Of a DNA stretch of 64,000 bases, positions 34,584 to 44,089 are shown in pieces. Within the stretch, counting starts at the first letter, position 1, and each line of letters starts with the position of its first letter. A program made the position numbers and the translations under genes. Under the pieces are notes generated by a model. The model worked only from the letters and a program-made list of their open reading frames with translations. It ran no database searches and had not been told where the DNA came from. The stretch spans positions 1 through 64,000 of the forward strand of contig JBMNRU010000001.1 in assembly GCA_050944855.1 (NCBI GenBank). Direction: 5' to 3'. This DNA comes from Lactonifactor sp050944855. Its GTDB lineage: Bacteria; Bacillota; Clostridia; Lachnospirales; Lachnospiraceae.

Positions 34584-34612
34584 ATAGTATGGCTGATTCC
34601 CTCCTATATTAT
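34584..34612 (-). promoter_or_regulatory. Candidate sigma-E promoter of the coat-protein pair
   Basis: CATACTAT (34584-34591) matches seven of eight positions of the sigma-E -10 consensus; ATAATATA (34605-34612) lies 13 bases upstream on the minus strand as a possible -35. Confidence 0.4.
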
Positions 34613-34664
34613 ACCTGGTCAAAGAGCATGTATCTGGTGTGCCCGGAGGAATATGCAGAATTCA

Positions 34665-36110
34665 TTATTCGCTGATCAGTTTCTGATACATCTTCTCATA
34701 TTGCTTCGCAGAATTGTTCCAGGAGAAATCTTTCGCCATGGCGCGCTCTACGATCTTGTTCCATTCTCTCTTCTTACTGTAATAAATCTGCTCCGCATAG
34801 CGAACAGTATACAACATCTCATGTGCATTATAATTACAGAAACTGAATCCCGTTCCGGTACCTGCCTCCTCATTATAAGGCTCTACTGTATCCTTTAATC
34901 CGCCGGTCTCACGGACAATCGGCAAAGTCCCGTAACGCAGGCTCATCAGCTGACTCAATCCGCATGGTTCAAACAGAGAAGGCATCAGAAACGCATCACA
35001 GGAAGCGTAAATCTGATGGGACATCGCCTCATTATAAAAAATATTAGCAGATACTTTCCCTTTATATTTCCATGCAAAATGGCGGAACATATTCTCATAT
35101 TTCTTTTCTCCGGTACCCAACACTACCAGCTGGATATTATCCTGGCACATCTCGTCCATCATATAATCTACCAGGTCAAATCCCTTCTGGTCAGTGAGAC
35201 GGGAAACCACACCGATCATCATCACTTTCGGATTCACTTCTAATTCTAAATCTTTTTGAAGCTGCACCTTATTTTTTACTTTTTCCTTACGGAAATTACC
35301 TGCATTATAATGGTGTTTCAAATAAATATCTGTCTCCGGATTATATTCATCATAATCAATACCATTGACAATACCCAAAAGCCTGTCTGATCTGGCCTGC
35401 ATCAGGCCTTCCAGACGTTCCCCGTAAAACGGCGTTTTGATCTCTTCTGCATAGGAATTACTTACGGTGGTAATCATATCCGCATATACCAGACCGCCCT
35501 TCAGATAATTGGCATCATGATATGCTTCCAGCTTATCTGAAACAAAAAGCTGATCCGGGAATCCGGTAATCTGTTTGATGGTATCAATATCCCAAATCCC
35601 CTGGAACTTCAGATTATGTATCGTCATAACCGTTTTAATACCCCGGAAGAACGCATTCGCCTGAAAATTTTCTTTTAAATATACCGGCACCAGACCTGTC
35701 TGCCAGTCATGGCAGTGGATTACATCCGGTTTAAAATCAATCACCGGAAGAATGGCCAAAGATGCCTTGGAAAAATATGCAAACTTCTCCACATCACCTC
35801 TTGGATCTCCATATGGCTGATCTCCTGAGAAATAATACTCATTATCAATAAAATAGAATTTAATGCCCTCGTATTCCATATACAGAACACCTACATATTC
35901 ATTCTTCCATGCGAAATCCATGTAAAAGTGAGTGATATACTGCAATTTGTCCTTTAATTGCTCCTTCATGCACTGATACTTCGGGATGATTACCCGCACA
36001 TCAAACTGCTCCTTATCAAAACACTTCGGCAGCGCCCCAACTACATCTGCCAATCCTCCCGTTTTGATAAAAGGTACAGATTCAGAAGCAATAAATAATA
36101 TTTTTTTCAT
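34665..36110 (-). CDS. glgA: Glycogen synthase (ADP-glucose type)
   Basis: GT5 glucosyltransferase that extends alpha-1,4-glucan from ADP-glucose. It has 481 residues. The N-terminal KTGGLADVVGALPK is the ADP-glucose loop. Domain two has GVVSRLTDQKGFDL, and SLFEPCGLSQLMSLRYGTLPIVRETGGLKDTV is the C-terminal signature with the catalytic Glu. The start is ATG at 36110 with AGGAGGG. It stands alone; glgB, glgC and glgP are not in the window. It is separated from spo0A by its own promoter. Confidence 0.95.
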   Translation of the reverse strand: MKKILFIASESVPFIKTGGLADVVGALPKCFDKEQFDVRVIIPKYQCMKEQLKDKLQYITHFYMDFAWKNEYVGVLYMEYEGIKFYFIDNEYYFSGDQPYGDPRGDVEKFAYFSKASLAILPVIDFKPDVIHCHDWQTGLVPVYLKENFQANAFFRGIKTVMTIHNLKFQGIWDIDTIKQITGFPDQLFVSDKLEAYHDANYLKGGLVYADMITTVSNSYAEEIKTPFYGERLEGLMQARSDRLLGIVNGIDYDEYNPETDIYLKHHYNAGNFRKEKVKNKVQLQKDLELEVNPKVMMIGVVSRLTDQKGFDLVDYMMDEMCQDNIQLVVLGTGEKKYENMFRHFAWKYKGKVSANIFYNEAMSHQIYASCDAFLMPSLFEPCGLSQLMSLRYGTLPIVRETGGLKDTVEPYNEEAGTGTGFSFCNYNAHEMLYTVRYAEQIYYSKKREWNKIVERAMAKDFSWNNSAKQYEKMYQKLISE

Positions 36111-36142
36111 CTCAGGCCCTCCTGTAATAAATCTTTGCAAAT

Positions 36143-36151
36143 ATTATATCA
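36143..36151 (-). promoter_or_regulatory. Extended -10 promoter of glgA
   Basis: TGA-TATAAT on the minus strand (36143-36151), an extended -10 without a recognisable -35 at 17 bases. It lies about 30 bases before the glgA start. Confidence 0.5.
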
Positions 36152-36206
36152 TACTTTGCCGGGGTGGAGTACCGAATCTTTTTCTTTTTCTTTATCTTTC
36201 CGATAA

Positions 36207-37007
36207 TTATGACTTGTTTTTATGTTCCAGACGAATTTTGTCTGCAATGAGTGCAATAAACTCGGAATTCGTCGGTTTTCCCTTTCCGGTACTTACCGTA
36301 TAGCCAAATAGTTCATCTATGGTATCCATCTTGCCACGGCTCCAGGCGACCTCGATGGCATGTCGGATTGCCCGTTCTACCCTGCTGGGCGTGGTCTGAT
36401 GTTTTTTTGCTATCGTCGGGTAAAGAATTTTTGTAATAGAGTTTAACATATCCATATCATTTACGGATAAAATAATGGCATCTCTCAGATATTGATATCC
36501 TTTAATATGAGCAGGCACACCAATTTCATGAATAATATTGGTCACATCCGCTTCCAGATTTTTTTCATAATAATCTTTATTTTGTTCCGTCACCACAGTG
36601 CGTCTGGTGTCTGTCGTTTTCTTCTCTCCTGTCTGCCGGATCTGTTTGATGCGATTCAGCAAAAATGTATTGTCAAACGGTTTTAAAATATAATAATCGG
36701 CCCCTAAAGAAAAGGCATCTTCCGTAATCTTTTCCTGACTAACCCCTGTTACTACAATAAATGCGGGATGTTTTTTTATCTGTGTGTCTCTTCCTACTTT
36801 TTCCATTACAGCCAACCCATCGACTTTGGGCATAATGATATCCAGCAAAACCACATCCGGCTCTTTCTCCTTGATGATCCCGTAGATATCCTCTCCGTTT
36901 CGCGCCTGTCCTACCAGCTCCAGATCCTTATCTCCCTCAATCAGACAATGGAGCAGTTCCAACATCCTTTCATTGTCATCGGCGATGGCTATATTTAACT
37001 TTTCCAT
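36207..37007 (-). CDS. spo0A: Sporulation master regulator Spo0A
   Basis: Response regulator that starts sporulation, 266 residues. The receiver domain (about 1-125) has the acidic pair in AIADDNERM, the phosphorylated Asp in VVLLDIIMPKVDGL, a Thr in VVTGVSQE and Lys in YYILKPFD. The DNA-binding domain (about 150-266) has the helix-turn-helix TPSRVERAIRHAIEVAWSRG, matching the sigma-A contact region. The start is ATG at 37007; a five-codon extension from TTG runs through the binding site GGAGGAGA. The neighbour spoIVB is as in Bacillus. No phosphorelay kinase is nearby. Confidence 0.97.
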   Translation of the reverse strand: MEKLNIAIADDNERMLELLHCLIEGDKDLELVGQARNGEDIYGIIKEKEPDVVLLDIIMPKVDGLAVMEKVGRDTQIKKHPAFIVVTGVSQEKITEDAFSLGADYYILKPFDNTFLLNRIKQIRQTGEKKTTDTRRTVVTEQNKDYYEKNLEADVTNIIHEIGVPAHIKGYQYLRDAIILSVNDMDMLNSITKILYPTIAKKHQTTPSRVERAIRHAIEVAWSRGKMDTIDELFGYTVSTGKGKPTNSEFIALIADKIRLEHKNKS

Positions 37008-37045
37008 TTTACTCTCCTCCAAAATTTTTCATTTTCTGCCAAAAT

Positions 37046-37077
37046 CAGGGGAAATTGCGACTAACTAATTTCCCCTG
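37046..37077 (-). terminator. Hairpin between spoIVB and spo0A
   Basis: Perfect 11-base arms CAGGGGAAATT/AATTTCCCCTG with a ten-base loop. A T-run is only partial (ATTTTGG), and it lies downstream of the spo0A promoter, within its leader. It may be a weak terminator or a leader structure. Confidence 0.55.
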
Positions 37078-37089
37078 TCAACATAAAAC

Positions 37090-37118
37090 ATTATAAAAAT
37101 CCTTTTTCATACTCACAA
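37090..37118 (-). promoter_or_regulatory. Sigma-A promoter of spo0A
   Basis: TTGTGA (37113-37118), 17 bases, a perfect TATAAT (37090-37095) on the minus strand. An AGGATTT just upstream of TATAAT recalls a sigma-H -35, but its GAAT partner is not convincing. Confidence 0.6.
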
Positions 37119-37211
37119 TATTTTTCATCTGACAAATTCTTCCGCATTTTGCGTACTCTCGTCATATCGACGGTATCTGACGGCAAACGCCACAGAATCC
37201 CTTTCCACTCA

Positions 37212-38309
37212 TCACATCATGCTTTCAATAAAAATGCCATATCCTTTGGCAGCGTCCTGAATAAACACATGCGTAACGGCTCCTACCAGCTTTCCATTTT
37301 GAAGAATGGGACTTCCGCTCATTCCCTGTACAATACCTCCGGTAATTTCCAGAAGACGTTCATCCGTCACTTCAATTGCAAAAGCCTTATTCGTCTCCCG
37401 TGCATCCCAATAAATATCGGTTATATCAATTTCATATTCTTCAGTTTTTCCGTTCACCGTAGTAAGAATGCTGGCTTTGCCGGTTTCCACCTCCCCGCTT
37501 TTTCCGATCTGCACCCGCTTCATAGCAAATGATTCTCTGCTGTCCGCATAAATATTGCCATAAATTCCATTTGCCGTGTTCGTTACAATGGTCCCTATTT
37601 TATTTTCATCCTGATAATGGATCACACCTGACAATTCCCCGGGATTGCCTCTGACTCCCTTCATTACCGACAAAATCTGGGCCTGATACAGTTCCCCATA
37701 TCCCAGCCATAGCAGCTGTCCGGTATCCAGATCACTGATCCCGTGTCCCAATGCTCCATAATCCCCATTTTCTTTCATATATGTTACTGTTCCAATACCC
37801 TGCGTATTATCTCTTACCCAGATACCAAGCTTGTAAGAACCATCTTCTGTCATTATTGGCGTCAATAATAACGGAATCACTTCCCCATTTCGCAAGACAC
37901 GCAATTCTAATTCCTCTCCTCCACATTCCTCTACCATTTCTACAAGCTGTTGTTTCTTGTTTATGGAAACACCATTGACTTCCTGAATGTAATCTCCGGA
38001 CTGCACAATATGCAGTGCCGGCTGGCAGGGTACACCATCCTGCCCTACTACTTCCCCGGCATCTATGATCAGCACGCCTTTTGTCTCCATATAGATTCCA
38101 ATAGGCATGCCGCAGGCATATACCCAGGATGTTTCGTCCATCGTGTTTATGGTCTCCCGAACTGTTTCAGAGGAGGGTTCTGCCTGATCGGCACTCTTAG
38201 GAGCAAATCCCAGCACACCCATCAGGCAGAAGGTGAACAAAATTACGTTCACAGTAAATAATACGAAAATTTTTCTACAATTATTACGTTTTTTCCGCAA
38301 AAAATTCAC
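37212..38309 (-). CDS. spoIVB: SpoIVB serine peptidase
   Basis: Forespore-secreted S55 protease that cleaves SpoIVFA and so activates pro-sigma-K. It has 365 residues. An N-terminal membrane or signal anchor (about 13-36) is followed by a PDZ domain (about 95-165) and the peptidase domain with catalytic His in GALGHGISD and Ser in GMSGSPIL. The start GTG at 38309 has GGAAGGG; a TTG seven codons upstream sits in the T-run of the recN terminator and is rejected. It lies between recN and spo0A, the conserved order. Confidence 0.95.
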   Translation of the reverse strand: MNFLRKKRNNCRKIFVLFTVNVILFTFCLMGVLGFAPKSADQAEPSSETVRETINTMDETSWVYACGMPIGIYMETKGVLIIDAGEVVGQDGVPCQPALHIVQSGDYIQEVNGVSINKKQQLVEMVEECGGEELELRVLRNGEVIPLLLTPIMTEDGSYKLGIWVRDNTQGIGTVTYMKENGDYGALGHGISDLDTGQLLWLGYGELYQAQILSVMKGVRGNPGELSGVIHYQDENKIGTIVTNTANGIYGNIYADSRESFAMKRVQIGKSGEVETGKASILTTVNGKTEEYEIDITDIYWDARETNKAFAIEVTDERLLEITGGIVQGMSGSPILQNGKLVGAVTHVFIQDAAKGYGIFIESMM

Positions 38310-38330
38310 ATCCCTTCCGCACAAAGGCAA

Positions 38331-38360
38331 AAAGAGGATACCATCTTTGATATCCTCTTT
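38331..38360 (-). terminator. Terminator after recN
   Basis: Perfect ten-base arms AAAGAGGATA/TATCCTCTTT with a ten-base loop, followed on the minus strand by TTTTTGCC. It separates vegetative recN from spoIVB, whose own promoter would have to lie inside the short gap or in recN. Confidence 0.8.
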
Positions 38361-38378
38361 TAGTATGTGAATCTTTCT

Positions 38379-40061
38379 TTATTTCACTCTTGCAGATTTT
38401 TGGTGATGTGCCAATTCTTTCATCTCTCTGGCATTATCCAAAACTGCAGGCGTAATCTTTGCACCGCCCAGCATACGCGCCAGTTCTAAGATCATAGTTT
38501 CTTCATCCAGCCTTTGAATACTGGTATGGGTTTCCTGATTTTCCACTCGTTTTTCAATCAGGAAATGACGATCCGCCATAGCGGCGATCTGAGGCAGATG
38601 CGTGATGCAGAGTACTTGATGATGCATTCCGATCACCGCCATTTTTTCAGACACTTTCTGCGCCGTTCTTCCGCTGATACCGGCATCGATCTCATCAAAG
38701 ATCAAGGTCTCCGTCTCGTCTTTATCCGCCAACAGCGTTTTTACTGCCAGCATAATTCTGGATAATTCGCCTCCTGACACCACTTTTGCCAACGGCCGGG
38801 CTGCCTCGCCCGGATTTGTTGAAATACAAAACTCTACGGTATCATATCCTTCTTCCGTATAATGTTCTTTTTTCAAAAACTTAACGGAAAATTCTGTATT
38901 TAAAAAGTTCAGATCTGCCAGATTTTCCCGTACTTTCTGAGAAAACAGCACAGCCTGTTTCTGTCGAAGCTGCGATAACCGTTCGCTGGCAGATTGCAGT
39001 AATTCTTCTGCTGCCTGCACCTCTTTTTGCAATTTTTCCCTGTTTTCTGCAAAATAATACAATCTCTGCTGCTCTTTTTCTTTTTCCTGACAGGAAAACA
39101 GCACATCTTCAATTGTTTTTCCATATTTTGACTTTATATGATTTAACTGATTCAGGCGATTCTCTGTCTGCACAAATTCTTCCTCCGAGAAGGTCAGATC
39201 TGACATATAGGAAGACAATTCCCGGTTAAAATCATTTAAAAGGCTGTCGATATCCGTAAGCGTCTGACCAAAATTCGCCAAGTCCTCATCATACTCCTGT
39301 ATTTTCATCATCTGGGTTAAGGCTCTGCTGATCTGTTCGCCTCCGCCGCTATATCCGGTGCACTGATACACCTCCTGCAGACCTTCTGCAATCTTACGTC
39401 CGTTTACCAGCTTTTTATATTGCTTTTCCAGCTGGGCATCTTCTCCCGGAATCAGCTGTGCCTCTGTGATCTCCTGAATCTCAAATTCTAAAAAATTCAG
39501 TTCTCTCTGCCGTTGTTCTTCTCCCATCTCATAGGAAGAAAGTTCTTCTTTCAGATGATTGTATACTTGAAACTGTTCTTTTACCTTCTGTTTTTGTTCC
39601 TGTATTTCTGCTTTACCGAACTGATCTAGTATATCCAGCTGCTTCTTTGCAGACAATAAAGACTGATGTTCCTGCTGACCATAGATATCCAGCAATTCTG
39701 CCGCGATCTCTTTCATCTGTGCCAGCGTACAAGTCTCTCCGTTGATTTTGCTGATACTTCTGCCGTCTGTCATTTTCCTGCTGATAATAATCTGCCCATC
39801 TTCCGGAAAGATATCCCAGTCTTTTAAAGTTTTCAGCAATGCTTCATTTTTTGTCTCAAAAATCAGTTCCACCAAAGCAAAGGGAGCATGTTCACGGATC
39901 ATTTCCCGGGACATTTTACCTCCCAGCGCCAGATTGACCGAATCCATGAGAATGGACTTCCCGGCTCCGGTCTCTCCTGTAAGGATATTAAGACCATTGG
40001 TAAAATCCACCTCTGCCTCCTGGATCAGCGCCAAATTCTTCACATGTAAGTGTACTAACAT
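38379..40061 (-). CDS. recN: DNA repair protein RecN
   Basis: SMC-like ATPase acting in double-strand break repair. It has 560 residues. Walker A GETGAGKSILMD, a long coiled coil (about 150-385), the ABC signature VVSGGELSRIMLA, Walker B LIFDEIDAGISG and H-loop CITHLPQIAAMAD are present. It starts two bases after argR. In Bacillus recN is LexA-controlled; no box is visible here because it is embedded in the operon. Confidence 0.97.
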   Translation of the reverse strand: MLVHLHVKNLALIQEAEVDFTNGLNILTGETGAGKSILMDSVNLALGGKMSREMIREHAPFALVELIFETKNEALLKTLKDWDIFPEDGQIIISRKMTDGRSISKINGETCTLAQMKEIAAELLDIYGQQEHQSLLSAKKQLDILDQFGKAEIQEQKQKVKEQFQVYNHLKEELSSYEMGEEQRQRELNFLEFEIQEITEAQLIPGEDAQLEKQYKKLVNGRKIAEGLQEVYQCTGYSGGGEQISRALTQMMKIQEYDEDLANFGQTLTDIDSLLNDFNRELSSYMSDLTFSEEEFVQTENRLNQLNHIKSKYGKTIEDVLFSCQEKEKEQQRLYYFAENREKLQKEVQAAEELLQSASERLSQLRQKQAVLFSQKVRENLADLNFLNTEFSVKFLKKEHYTEEGYDTVEFCISTNPGEAARPLAKVVSGGELSRIMLAVKTLLADKDETETLIFDEIDAGISGRTAQKVSEKMAVIGMHHQVLCITHLPQIAAMADRHFLIEKRVENQETHTSIQRLDEETMILELARMLGGAKITPAVLDNAREMKELAHHQKSARVK

Positions 40062-40063
40062 AT

Positions 40064-40516
40064 TTATTCACCCAGCATTTTTCTAATCTTTTCCATTACG
40101 ATCAAGGTGTCATCCACGGACCGTACTGCGCACATAATGGTGTCATCTCCTGCGATACAGCCTACGATTTCAGGCCACCGCAGTCCATCTACTACAGCGG
40201 CAGCTGCCATGGCCATGCCGGAAACGGTTTTGATCACCAGAATATTCTGGGCCATATCCATAGACACAAAAGCATCCCGCAGTACACGCACATACTTGTC
40301 GCCTGCTTCCTCGCCTTGTCCTTCTACTACAGCATATTTACTCTTTCCGTTTCCTCTGGCAATCTTTGTCAATTTTAATTGACGGATATCTCTGGAAATA
40401 GTAGCCTGTGTCACCGGAAAGCCTGCCTGCTGCAGTTTTTCCGCCAGTTCCTCTTGAGTTTCAATATCATATTGATTGATCAACTCAATGATTTTGGCAT
40501 GTCTTGCTATTTTCAT
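40064..40516 (-). CDS. argR: Arginine repressor ArgR/AhrC
   Basis: Arginine-sensing regulator of 150 residues. The N-terminal winged helix has the conserved ETQEELAEKLQQAGF and VTQATISRDIRQLKL. The C-terminal oligomerisation and arginine-binding domain has a GDDT segment (IAGDDTIMCAV), whose two Asp residues bind arginine. The binding site is AAGGAGGT. The tlyA-nadK-argR-recN order is typical of Firmicutes. No arg biosynthesis gene is in the window. Confidence 0.95.
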   Translation of the reverse strand: MKIARHAKIIELINQYDIETQEELAEKLQQAGFPVTQATISRDIRQLKLTKIARGNGKSKYAVVEGQGEEAGDKYVRVLRDAFVSMDMAQNILVIKTVSGMAMAAAAVVDGLRWPEIVGCIAGDDTIMCAVRSVDDTLIVMEKIRKMLGE

Positions 40517-40546
40517 TACCTACCTCCTTATGTACCATACCATAAG

Positions 40547-41401
40547 CTAATTCATTTTCTGCCGCAGTACTTCCAGAAAACTGATATTGCTGATTTTAAC
40601 GAATTTTGTACTCTGTGCGGCTTTACGTATCATTACCCGGTCACCATAAGTAAGGGGCACTTCGGTATCTCCGTCAAACAAAACAACTGCTCTTGCCTGA
40701 TTTTTGTCTTTTCCTTCCGCAATTTCTACCGTAATCTCATCTTCTGCCGGAAAAATAATACTGCGTCTGTTCAGCGTATGGGGCGCAATAGGAGTCATCA
40801 TCAGAACATTTGCCTCCGGCGAAATGATAGGGCCTCCTGCAGAAAGGCTATAGCCGGTGGAACCGGTAGCTGTGGAAATGATAATGCCATCCGCTTTATA
40901 TGAATTCAGAAATTCATTGTTTACATAATTGTTAAATCCAACGATCCGAAGCCGGCCATCCCTGGTAATGACAATATCATTCAATGCAATGTCCTCTGCA
41001 ATCTGCTCTCCCTGATGAAATACCCGGCCCTGCAGCATCATACGCTTTTCAATTTCATATTTTCCGGCTACCATCTGATCCAGCGCAGCATAAACAGAAT
41101 CCCTGTCAATTTCTGCCAGATATCCCAAGGTTCCAAGGTTAATGCCCAGAAGCGGAATCTGCAGATCTACCACATCCCGTGCAGCCTGCAGCAGCGTGCC
41201 GTCTCCTCCAAGTACAATAATACATTCCACATCCGGCGGTATCAGTTGTGCATCGGTATAATGATAACTTCCTGTACCTCTATATCCGGCCTCCTGGATC
41301 ATGCACTGTTTGCCTTTCTCCTGGAGATAAGAAGCAATCATACGGGTCACCGTTAAACTTTCATCTTTCATTCGATTGGTTATGATATAAAATTTATCCA
41401 T
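40547..41401 (-). CDS. nadK: NAD kinase
   Basis: Phosphorylates NAD to NADP. It has 284 residues. The GGDGTLLQAARD motif (catalytic Asp), LGTLGYLAEID, ALNDIVITRDG, DGIIISTATGSTGYSLSAGGPI and the C-terminal beta domain (PAEDEITVEIAEG) fit the bacterial family. It is 9 bases after tlyA and 30 bases before argR in the dxs operon. Confidence 0.95.
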   Translation of the reverse strand: MDKFYIITNRMKDESLTVTRMIASYLQEKGKQCMIQEAGYRGTGSYHYTDAQLIPPDVECIIVLGGDGTLLQAARDVVDLQIPLLGINLGTLGYLAEIDRDSVYAALDQMVAGKYEIEKRMMLQGRVFHQGEQIAEDIALNDIVITRDGRLRIVGFNNYVNNEFLNSYKADGIIISTATGSTGYSLSAGGPIISPEANVLMMTPIAPHTLNRRSIIFPAEDEITVEIAEGKDKNQARAVVLFDGDTEVPLTYGDRVMIRKAAQSTKFVKISNISFLEVLRQKMN

Positions 41402-41410
41402 TCTTTTTCC

Positions 41411-42220
41411 CTATTTATCTAATTCGTTATGAGCCGCTTCCACCACTTTGGACGGATCTGCCGCTATTTCTGAAACTTCTGTCCCAGACGGCATTTTCTG
41501 TAAGTATAACAAATATTCAATATTTCCTTCCGGTCCTTTGATGGGAGAAAATTCCAGGTTTCGTACTGCCAGGGATATTTCAGACGCATAAGCGATCACT
41601 TTGCGAATGACTTCTTCATGTACGGCCGGATCCCTGACGACGCCTTTCTTTCCAACTTTTTCCCTTCCTGCTTCGAACTGAGGCTTGATCAGACAGACGA
41701 TCTGCCCGTCCGGGGTAAGCAGATTTCGTACAGGAAGCAATACCTTGGTAAGGGAAATAAAGGATACATCAATGGATGCAAAGTCGATAGCGTCCTCTAT
41801 CTGTTCCGGAAGCACATAACGAATATTGGTTTTTTCCATAACGATAACCCGCTCGTCCTGCCGAAGCTTCCAGTCCAGCTGTCCGTATCCCACATCAACC
41901 GCGTATACCTTAACTGCACCATTTTGCAGCATACAGTCGGTAAATCCACCGGTAGAAGCGCCCACGTCCATACATATCTTTCCATCCAGTTCCACACCGA
42001 AATGGGTCATAGCCTTTTCCAGCTTCAATCCTCCCCGGCTGACGTATTTCGGACCTTCTCCCCGTACCTCTATTGCCGCCGTATCCGGAAACATGCTGCC
42101 TGCCTTATCTTCCCGCTGACCTTCCACAAATACATGTCCGGCCATAATGATGGCTTTGGCTTTTTCACGGGAAGCAGCCAGTGACCGTTTTACCAGGAGC
42201 ACATCCAAACGTTCTTTCAT
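41411..42220 (-). CDS. tlyA: TlyA-family rRNA 2'-O-methyltransferase
   Basis: A 269-residue protein with an N-terminal S4 RNA-binding domain (about 4-60, RLDVLLVKRSLAASREKAKAII) and an FtsJ-type methyltransferase domain with CMDVGASTGGFTDCML and VDVGYGQLDWKLR as SAM and catalytic segments. TlyA of Mycobacterium methylates 16S and 23S rRNA; older annotations call it hemolysin A. The ATGA overlap with dxs shows tight coupling. The binding partner in this organism is unknown. Confidence 0.9.
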   Translation of the reverse strand: MKERLDVLLVKRSLAASREKAKAIIMAGHVFVEGQREDKAGSMFPDTAAIEVRGEGPKYVSRGGLKLEKAMTHFGVELDGKICMDVGASTGGFTDCMLQNGAVKVYAVDVGYGQLDWKLRQDERVIVMEKTNIRYVLPEQIEDAIDFASIDVSFISLTKVLLPVRNLLTPDGQIVCLIKPQFEAGREKVGKKGVVRDPAVHEEVIRKVIAYASEISLAVRNLEFSPIKGPEGNIEYLLYLQKMPSGTEVSEIAADPSKVVEAAHNELDK

Positions 42221-44076
42221 CCTTTTATCTCCTTTACGATATCCTCATATATACTCTCTGCATCCAATCCCACTTCCTGATAAAGCTGTGCAACATTGCC
42301 CTGCTCAACAAATCGATCGGGAAGAGAATGAATGTCCACCCGTTTTCCCGGATACCGTCTGCTTATATAATCCTGCACTTTCTCACCAAATCCGCCGGAT
42401 CGTACATTTTCCTCCATCGTCACAAACCATTCATGGGAAAGTGCCAGTTCGTCTAAAAGTCCTGTATCCAACGGCTTTGCAAATCTGGCATTTACCATAG
42501 TCGGCTCGTATCCGGCTTTTTTCAGCAGCTGTGTGACTTCCACTGCATTTTTTACCATACTGCCGATTGCCAGGATCGCAATTTTCTTGCCCTTTTCTAT
42601 TACTTCACTTTTTCCCAGTACCACCGGATCTCTGTGTTCTTCCAGACCATCGTAAGCTTCTCCTCTGGGATATCGGACAGCGACAGGCCCGTCATGAGCG
42701 ACTGCAAACTTTAACATATCCGAAAGTTCCCATTTGTTTTTCGGGGCCATCACCGTCATATTCGGCATCAAAGACAAATAGGACAGATCAAAGGCACCCT
42801 GATGTGTTTCACCGTCGCTTCCCACCAGACCGGCCCTGTCCACAGCAAACACGACGTGCAGATTCTGCATACACACATCGTGCAGAACCTGATCAAACGC
42901 CCGCTGCAAAAAAGAGGAATACACGGCAACGACCGGAATCAATCCTCCAAGTGCCAGGCCTGCGGCAAAGGTTACAGCATGCTGTTCTGCAATTCCCACA
43001 TCAAAGAAACGATCCGGGAACCCGTTTCGAAACCGCTTAAGTCCGGTTCCATCCGGCATAGCAGCGGTGACAGCCACTACCTTTTCATTTCTATAACCAA
43101 ACTTTCTCATCACCGTGGAGAAAATATCCGTATAACTGGCCTTTCCATGGCTTTTGGGAATACCGCTTTCTATATCAAAAGGAGCCGTTCCATGAAAACG
43201 GGCGGGATGACGCATGGCCGGTTCATATCCTTTGCCCTTTTCTGTCAGTACATGAACAATAACTGCGCCTTCCACTTTTTTGGCTTCATTGAACACACGC
43301 ATCATCTGCCGCATATCATGTCCGTTTACCGGCCCCAGATAGGTCAGTCCCATATCTTCAAACAGCATGCCCGGTATCACCAGCTGTTTAATACTGTTTT
43401 TTGTTTTATGAATTTTATCTACTACGGCATCGCCTACGCCCGGAATCTTACTCAAAGTTTTGCGCACGCCCATTTTGATTCCTGTATAGGCTTCTGCGGT
43501 ACGGATATTTCCCAGATATTGAGAAATACCTCCCACATTTTCAGAAATAGACATTTTATTATCATTTAATACAATAATAAAATTCGTTTTCAGCTGGGCT
43601 GCATTATTCATTGCCTCATAGGCCATACCGCCGGTGAGGGCACCGTCTCCGATGACAGACACCACCCGGTAGTCTTCCCCTGTGAGTTCCCTGGCCTTTA
43701 CATAGCCCACGCCCGCGGAAATAGATGTGGAACTGTGTCCGGTGTCAAAAACATCACTGGAACTTTCACTTCTCTTTGGGAAACCGCTCAATCCCTGATA
43801 TTTTCTAAGATTCACAAAGTCTTCTTTTCTTCCGGTAAGGATTTTATGCGTATATGTCTGATGACCCACATCCCAGATCAGCTTATCCTTTGTCAGATCA
43901 AATACGTTATGCAGCGCCAGAGTCAGTTCCACAGCCCCCATATTGGAGGACAGGTGGCCTCCCGTATTACTTACGGTCTCAATCAAAAAATCCCGAATTT
44001 CCTGCGCCAGCTTTGGAAAATCCTCCAAAGGTATCTTATGAATATCATTGGCCTGTTGAATACGATCTAAAATCAT
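42217..44076 (-). CDS. dxs: 1-deoxy-D-xylulose-5-phosphate synthase
   Basis: TPP enzyme that joins pyruvate and glyceraldehyde-3-P in the first MEP step. It has 619 residues. Motifs: LSSNMGAVELTLALH, IWDVGHQTYTHK, GHSSTSISAGVGY, VIGDGALTGGMAYEAMNNA (TPP diphosphate site), FVDVGIAEQHAVTFAAG (catalytic Glu) and DRAGLVGSDGETHQGAFD. Its place between ispA and tlyA is conserved in Firmicutes. A glyceraldehyde-3-P supply comes from the gap-pgk-tpi region, but no regulatory link is seen. Confidence 0.96.
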   Translation of the reverse strand: MILDRIQQANDIHKIPLEDFPKLAQEIRDFLIETVSNTGGHLSSNMGAVELTLALHNVFDLTKDKLIWDVGHQTYTHKILTGRKEDFVNLRKYQGLSGFPKRSESSSDVFDTGHSSTSISAGVGYVKARELTGEDYRVVSVIGDGALTGGMAYEAMNNAAQLKTNFIIVLNDNKMSISENVGGISQYLGNIRTAEAYTGIKMGVRKTLSKIPGVGDAVVDKIHKTKNSIKQLVIPGMLFEDMGLTYLGPVNGHDMRQMMRVFNEAKKVEGAVIVHVLTEKGKGYEPAMRHPARFHGTAPFDIESGIPKSHGKASYTDIFSTVMRKFGYRNEKVVAVTAAMPDGTGLKRFRNGFPDRFFDVGIAEQHAVTFAAGLALGGLIPVVAVYSSFLQRAFDQVLHDVCMQNLHVVFAVDRAGLVGSDGETHQGAFDLSYLSLMPNMTVMAPKNKWELSDMLKFAVAHDGPVAVRYPRGEAYDGLEEHRDPVVLGKSEVIEKGKKIAILAIGSMVKNAVEVTQLLKKAGYEPTMVNARFAKPLDTGLLDELALSHEWFVTMEENVRSGGFGEKVQDYISRRYPGKRVDIHSLPDRFVEQGNVAQLYQEVGLDAESIYEDIVKEIKG

Positions 44077-44089
44077 TGGTAATACACCT

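Noticed and set aside
37040..37120. Sigma-H promoter of spo0A
   Set aside because: AGGATTT is present, but the -10 GAAT partner is not convincing, so only the sigma-A promoter is listed.
42802..43569. A 255-codon plus-strand open frame opposite dxs
   Set aside because: It lies fully antisense to a conserved gene, has no binding site, and reads as low-complexity His/Phe-rich sequence typical of shadow frames.
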